Both the position numbers and the translations under genes were made by a program. Positions 61,550 to 64,000 of a stretch of 64,000 nt of DNA are shown here, piece by piece. This DNA is from Euphorbia lathyris. Its lineage: Eukaryota > Streptophyta > Magnoliopsida > Malpighiales > Euphorbiaceae. The notes beneath the pieces are model-generated. The model was not told where the DNA came from. It searched no databases and worked only from the letters and a program-made list of their open reading frames with translations. Numbering within the stretch: position 1 is the first letter of the stretch; each line of letters starts with the position of its first letter. The DNA is taken from assembly GCF_963576675.1 (NCBI RefSeq), contig NC_088916.1, positions 76,525,501 through 76,589,500 of the forward strand. Reading direction: 5' to 3'.

Positions 61550-64000
61550 ATTACCGCTTTGTTTGAATCTGATGATGTACTCACCAATACTATCAATGAA
61601 ATGAATTCTGATTTTGCTTACTTGCTTAATGTTGATTCTGATCATTCCATGCATTCTCATTCATATAACATGCCTACATTTGAAATCAATGCAATAGAAA
61701 TGTCAACTTTAAATCTTGGCACGGATGAAAATCCTAAACTTATACAAATTGCTCAAGAATTAACTATTGAAGAGAGAAAAGAATTTGAGAGAATAATAAA
61801 AAAAAATACGAAACAGTGTTTGCTTGGACGTACGAAGACATGCCAGGAATCGATCAATCAATCGTAACTCACCGTATTCCAACATACCCCGATGCTAAGC
61901 CCGTAAAACAGAAACTTCGACGCATGCGGCCGGAATGGGCGGATAAGATCAGAGAGGAAGTGAAGAAACAGTTAGAAGCAGGGTTCATCGAAGTAATCGA
62001 CTATCCCCCTTGGGTGGCAAATGTAGTGCCAATCGCAAAGAAGGATAACAAAGTGCGAATGTGCGTCGACTATAGAGATCTCAACAAAGCTTGCCCTAAG
62101 GATGAATTCGCGTTGCCTCACATCGATGTGTTGATTGACAGTGAAGTGTCAAGCGTCTTAATGTGGACTGTTTCATGGGCTACATGAAGGTTCAGATGGT
62201 CGAGAAGCACAAAGCAAAAACCTCGTTCACTACTGAATGGGGAACATACTGTTATCGAGTTATGCCGTTTGGATTGAAAAACACCGGGGCAACTCACCAG
62301 TGAATGGCTACGGCACTGTTCCACGACATGATACACAAAGAGGTGGAAGTCTACGTGGATGATACGATGGTCAAATCAGAGACAAGAGAGGGGCATTTCA
62401 CAGCACTTGAGAAGGTTTTTTTGGCCCGAATCGTAGAATTCAAGCTAAGGTTGAACCCGAAGAAGTGCTTCTTTAGCGTTTCATCGAGGAAAATCCTAGG
62501 CTATGTGAGCCGTAATAAGGGGATTGAGGTGGATCCCATAAAGTAAAGGCCGTACAGGAAATGCCGCCACCGAAGAATGAGAAAGAAGTGAGGGGATTTC
62601 TGGGGCAGGTTCAGTATATCAGTCGGTTCATAGCACAACTCACCATGATCTGCGAGCCAATCTTTAAACTACTACGGAAAGATCAATCGACGGTTTGGAA
62701 CGACAAATGTCAGCAAGCGTTGGAGAGCATCCGAACTTATTTGATTAACCCACCGGTTTTGAGACCACCTAAACTTGGAAGACCGCTTCTCCTATATGTG
62801 GCGATCGAGGAACGATCCATTGGAGCAATGTTGGCTCAAGAAGGGAACACCGGGGTGGAACACGCAGTGTATTATCTGAGTAAGAAGTTCCTAGAATACG
62901 AGCTTAAGTATAATATGATCAAAAAGACGTGCGTGGCAGTAGTATGGCTAACGAAGAAGCTGCGGCACTATTTTCAGTCTTACAAGGTGATGGTTGTTGC
63001 CTTTATCCGAATTCGACATCGAATGTGTAATGAAGGAGGTTATCAAGGGAAGGGCCGTAGCAGAATTTCTGGCCAATCAACCCCTAAGTGCGGAAGAAGA
63101 AGAAGAGATAAACTATGATTTCCCCGACGAACATCTGAATGCAATAAAATTTATACCGTGGAAAGTGTTCTTTGATGGAGTGGTTACCTCGAATGGAGCC
63201 GGGGTAGGAGTGCTACTTATCTCACCGAAAGGGGATAGGATCCCAATGGCAAAGAAGTTATCGTTCCCTCTCACTAATAATATGGCCGAGTATGAAGCGT
63301 GCATCTACGGGTTAGAATCGTTAGCAGTGCTCGGAGCATTGTATGTTGAAATCTAGAGCGACTCCAAGCTGATTATCGAACAAGCACAGGGAAATTGGGA
63401 AGTAAGGGAAGAAAGGTTGCGCCCGTACCTAGACTAGCTAGAGGGGTTGGTACAGAGGTTCAGCGAGTGCCGCTTTTATCATATTCCTTGAGCGCAGAAC
63501 CAAGTGGCGGATGCTTTAGCCACTTTGGTGTCGAAATGGGATAATCCTCGGAACCTTGCCTCAAAGCCTCTAGTGTTGAGGAGGTCCCACAAACCATGCT
63601 ATGAAGATGTAATGTTGTTAGGAGTGGATGAAAAGCCTTGGTATTTCGACATCGTGAACTTCATGAAAAGTGGAACTTATCCGGCAGAATCAGAACTTAA
63701 GGATCAGGCCATGATCGGAAGGTTAGCTCAGCAATTCGTCATCCACAATGACTTACTCTACAAAAGGCACACCGATGGGTTACAATTGAGATGTTTAGAC
63801 GAGGGAGAAGCCCGTGAAGCGATGGAGTCAGTGCACTCAAGAATTTGTGGAGCCCATATGGGAGGAGCAGTGCTAGCAAAGAAAATCGTAAGGCAAGGTT
63901 TCTATTGGCTCACCATGGAAAGAGATTGCAATGAATGTGTGAAGAAATGCCACGATTGTCAAATCCACGGCGATTATAATCACCTGCCAGCTATGGAACT
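61550..64000 (+). pseudogene. Tat-2 pol (broken, runs off the window)
   Basis: The linker (LGTDENPKLIQIAQEL) and the A-AAA-AAT site are followed by the RT frame (VFAWTYEDMPG, CVDYRDLNKACPKDEFALP). Damage follows: an indel near 62160, a TGA near 62301, an extra base near 62415 and a stop near 62545. There is also a deletion of about 20 codons near 63000 at the end of the first RNase H, and stops near 63355, 63436 and 63490. The RT active site is YVDD. The archaeal-type RNase H (FFDGVVTSNGAGVG, NNMAEYEACIYG) and the integrase zinc region (CHDCQIHGDYNHLP) are recognisable to the edge. Confidence 0.88.

Larger units (their letters stand above)
29136..64000 (-). mobile_element. SIRE/Maximus-type Copia element carrying two Tat insertions
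   Basis: Its own parts in the window, read on the minus strand, are an RNase H end (53512-53306), an extra env-like ORF (52785-49816), the polypurine tract (49377-49364) and the 3' LTR (49363-49088 plus 30248-29136). Everything between belongs to the inserted Tat-1; Tat-2 splits the RNase H at 53512. The rest of pol, gag and the 5' LTR must lie right of the window. An extra ORF between pol and the 3' LTR is the hallmark of the SIRE lineage. It sits in the integrase region of Athila. Confidence 0.85.
53513..64000 (+). mobile_element. Tat-2: second copy of the Tat element (partial)
   Basis: Same family as Tat-1 in opposite orientation: 5' LTR, PBS, leader, gag and pol as far as the integrase zinc region, where the window ends. 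The 5 bp before it are ACTGG; the matching duplication lies outside. Many nonsense codons, indels and LTR differences show that this copy is more decayed than Tat-1. Confidence 0.92.

Overview
This window is nuclear DNA of a flowering plant, most likely a eudicot. The evidence is two intron-rich plant genes with GT-AG introns, an Au-type SINE, a plant RTE-clade LINE, many 9-bp-TSD (Mutator-like) MITEs, and nested Athila, SIRE and Tat LTR retrotransposons. The species cannot be named from the sequence. Nothing prokaryotic or organellar is seen.

Layout. Positions 1-18,400 are the genic part. A complete 11-exon gene for the TFIIH subunit TFB4 (p34/GTF2H3) lies on the minus strand at 2007-9121. 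A complete 5-exon gene for a GPI-anchored LysM receptor of the LYM1/LYM3 type lies on the minus strand at 14343-18342. I rebuilt both by hand from splice sites; every exon phase closes, giving about 295 and 414 residues. Their introns and the space between them hold MITEs, a 191-bp solo LTR, a 5'-truncated RTE LINE and two tandem-repeat arrays. Positions 19,430-23,210 hold a decayed PIF/Harbinger transposon with a SANT/Myb-like ORF1 and an internally deleted transposase.

From 23,211 to the right edge the window is one nest of LTR retrotransposons. An Athila element (+ strand) is broken at the start of its integrase by a SIRE-type Copia element (minus strand). The SIRE element is itself hit twice by the same family of very large Tat-lineage Gypsy elements. 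Tat-1 (30249-49082, minus strand, TSD GCTGA, both LTRs present) sits in the SIRE 3' LTR. Tat-2 (53513 to beyond 64000, + strand) sits in the SIRE RNase H. Tat-1 was later hit by a solo LTR (34714-36282, TSD CCCAT) and by a MITE (46974-47532, TSD TAGTTTAAA). The other Tat-1 LTR preserves the empty site of that MITE.

The most unusual item is the gag polyprotein of the Tat family. It carries four tandem copies of the retrotransposon-gag (capsid-like) core with identical internal spacing, one before and three after the zinc knuckle, and no aspartic protease motif that I can see. Both Tat copies share this, and both share an in-frame TAG followed by a possible -1 slippery site before the RT. Tat-1 also carries a hypervariable 3' UTR with three adjacent tandem-repeat families and a spliced antisense ORF.
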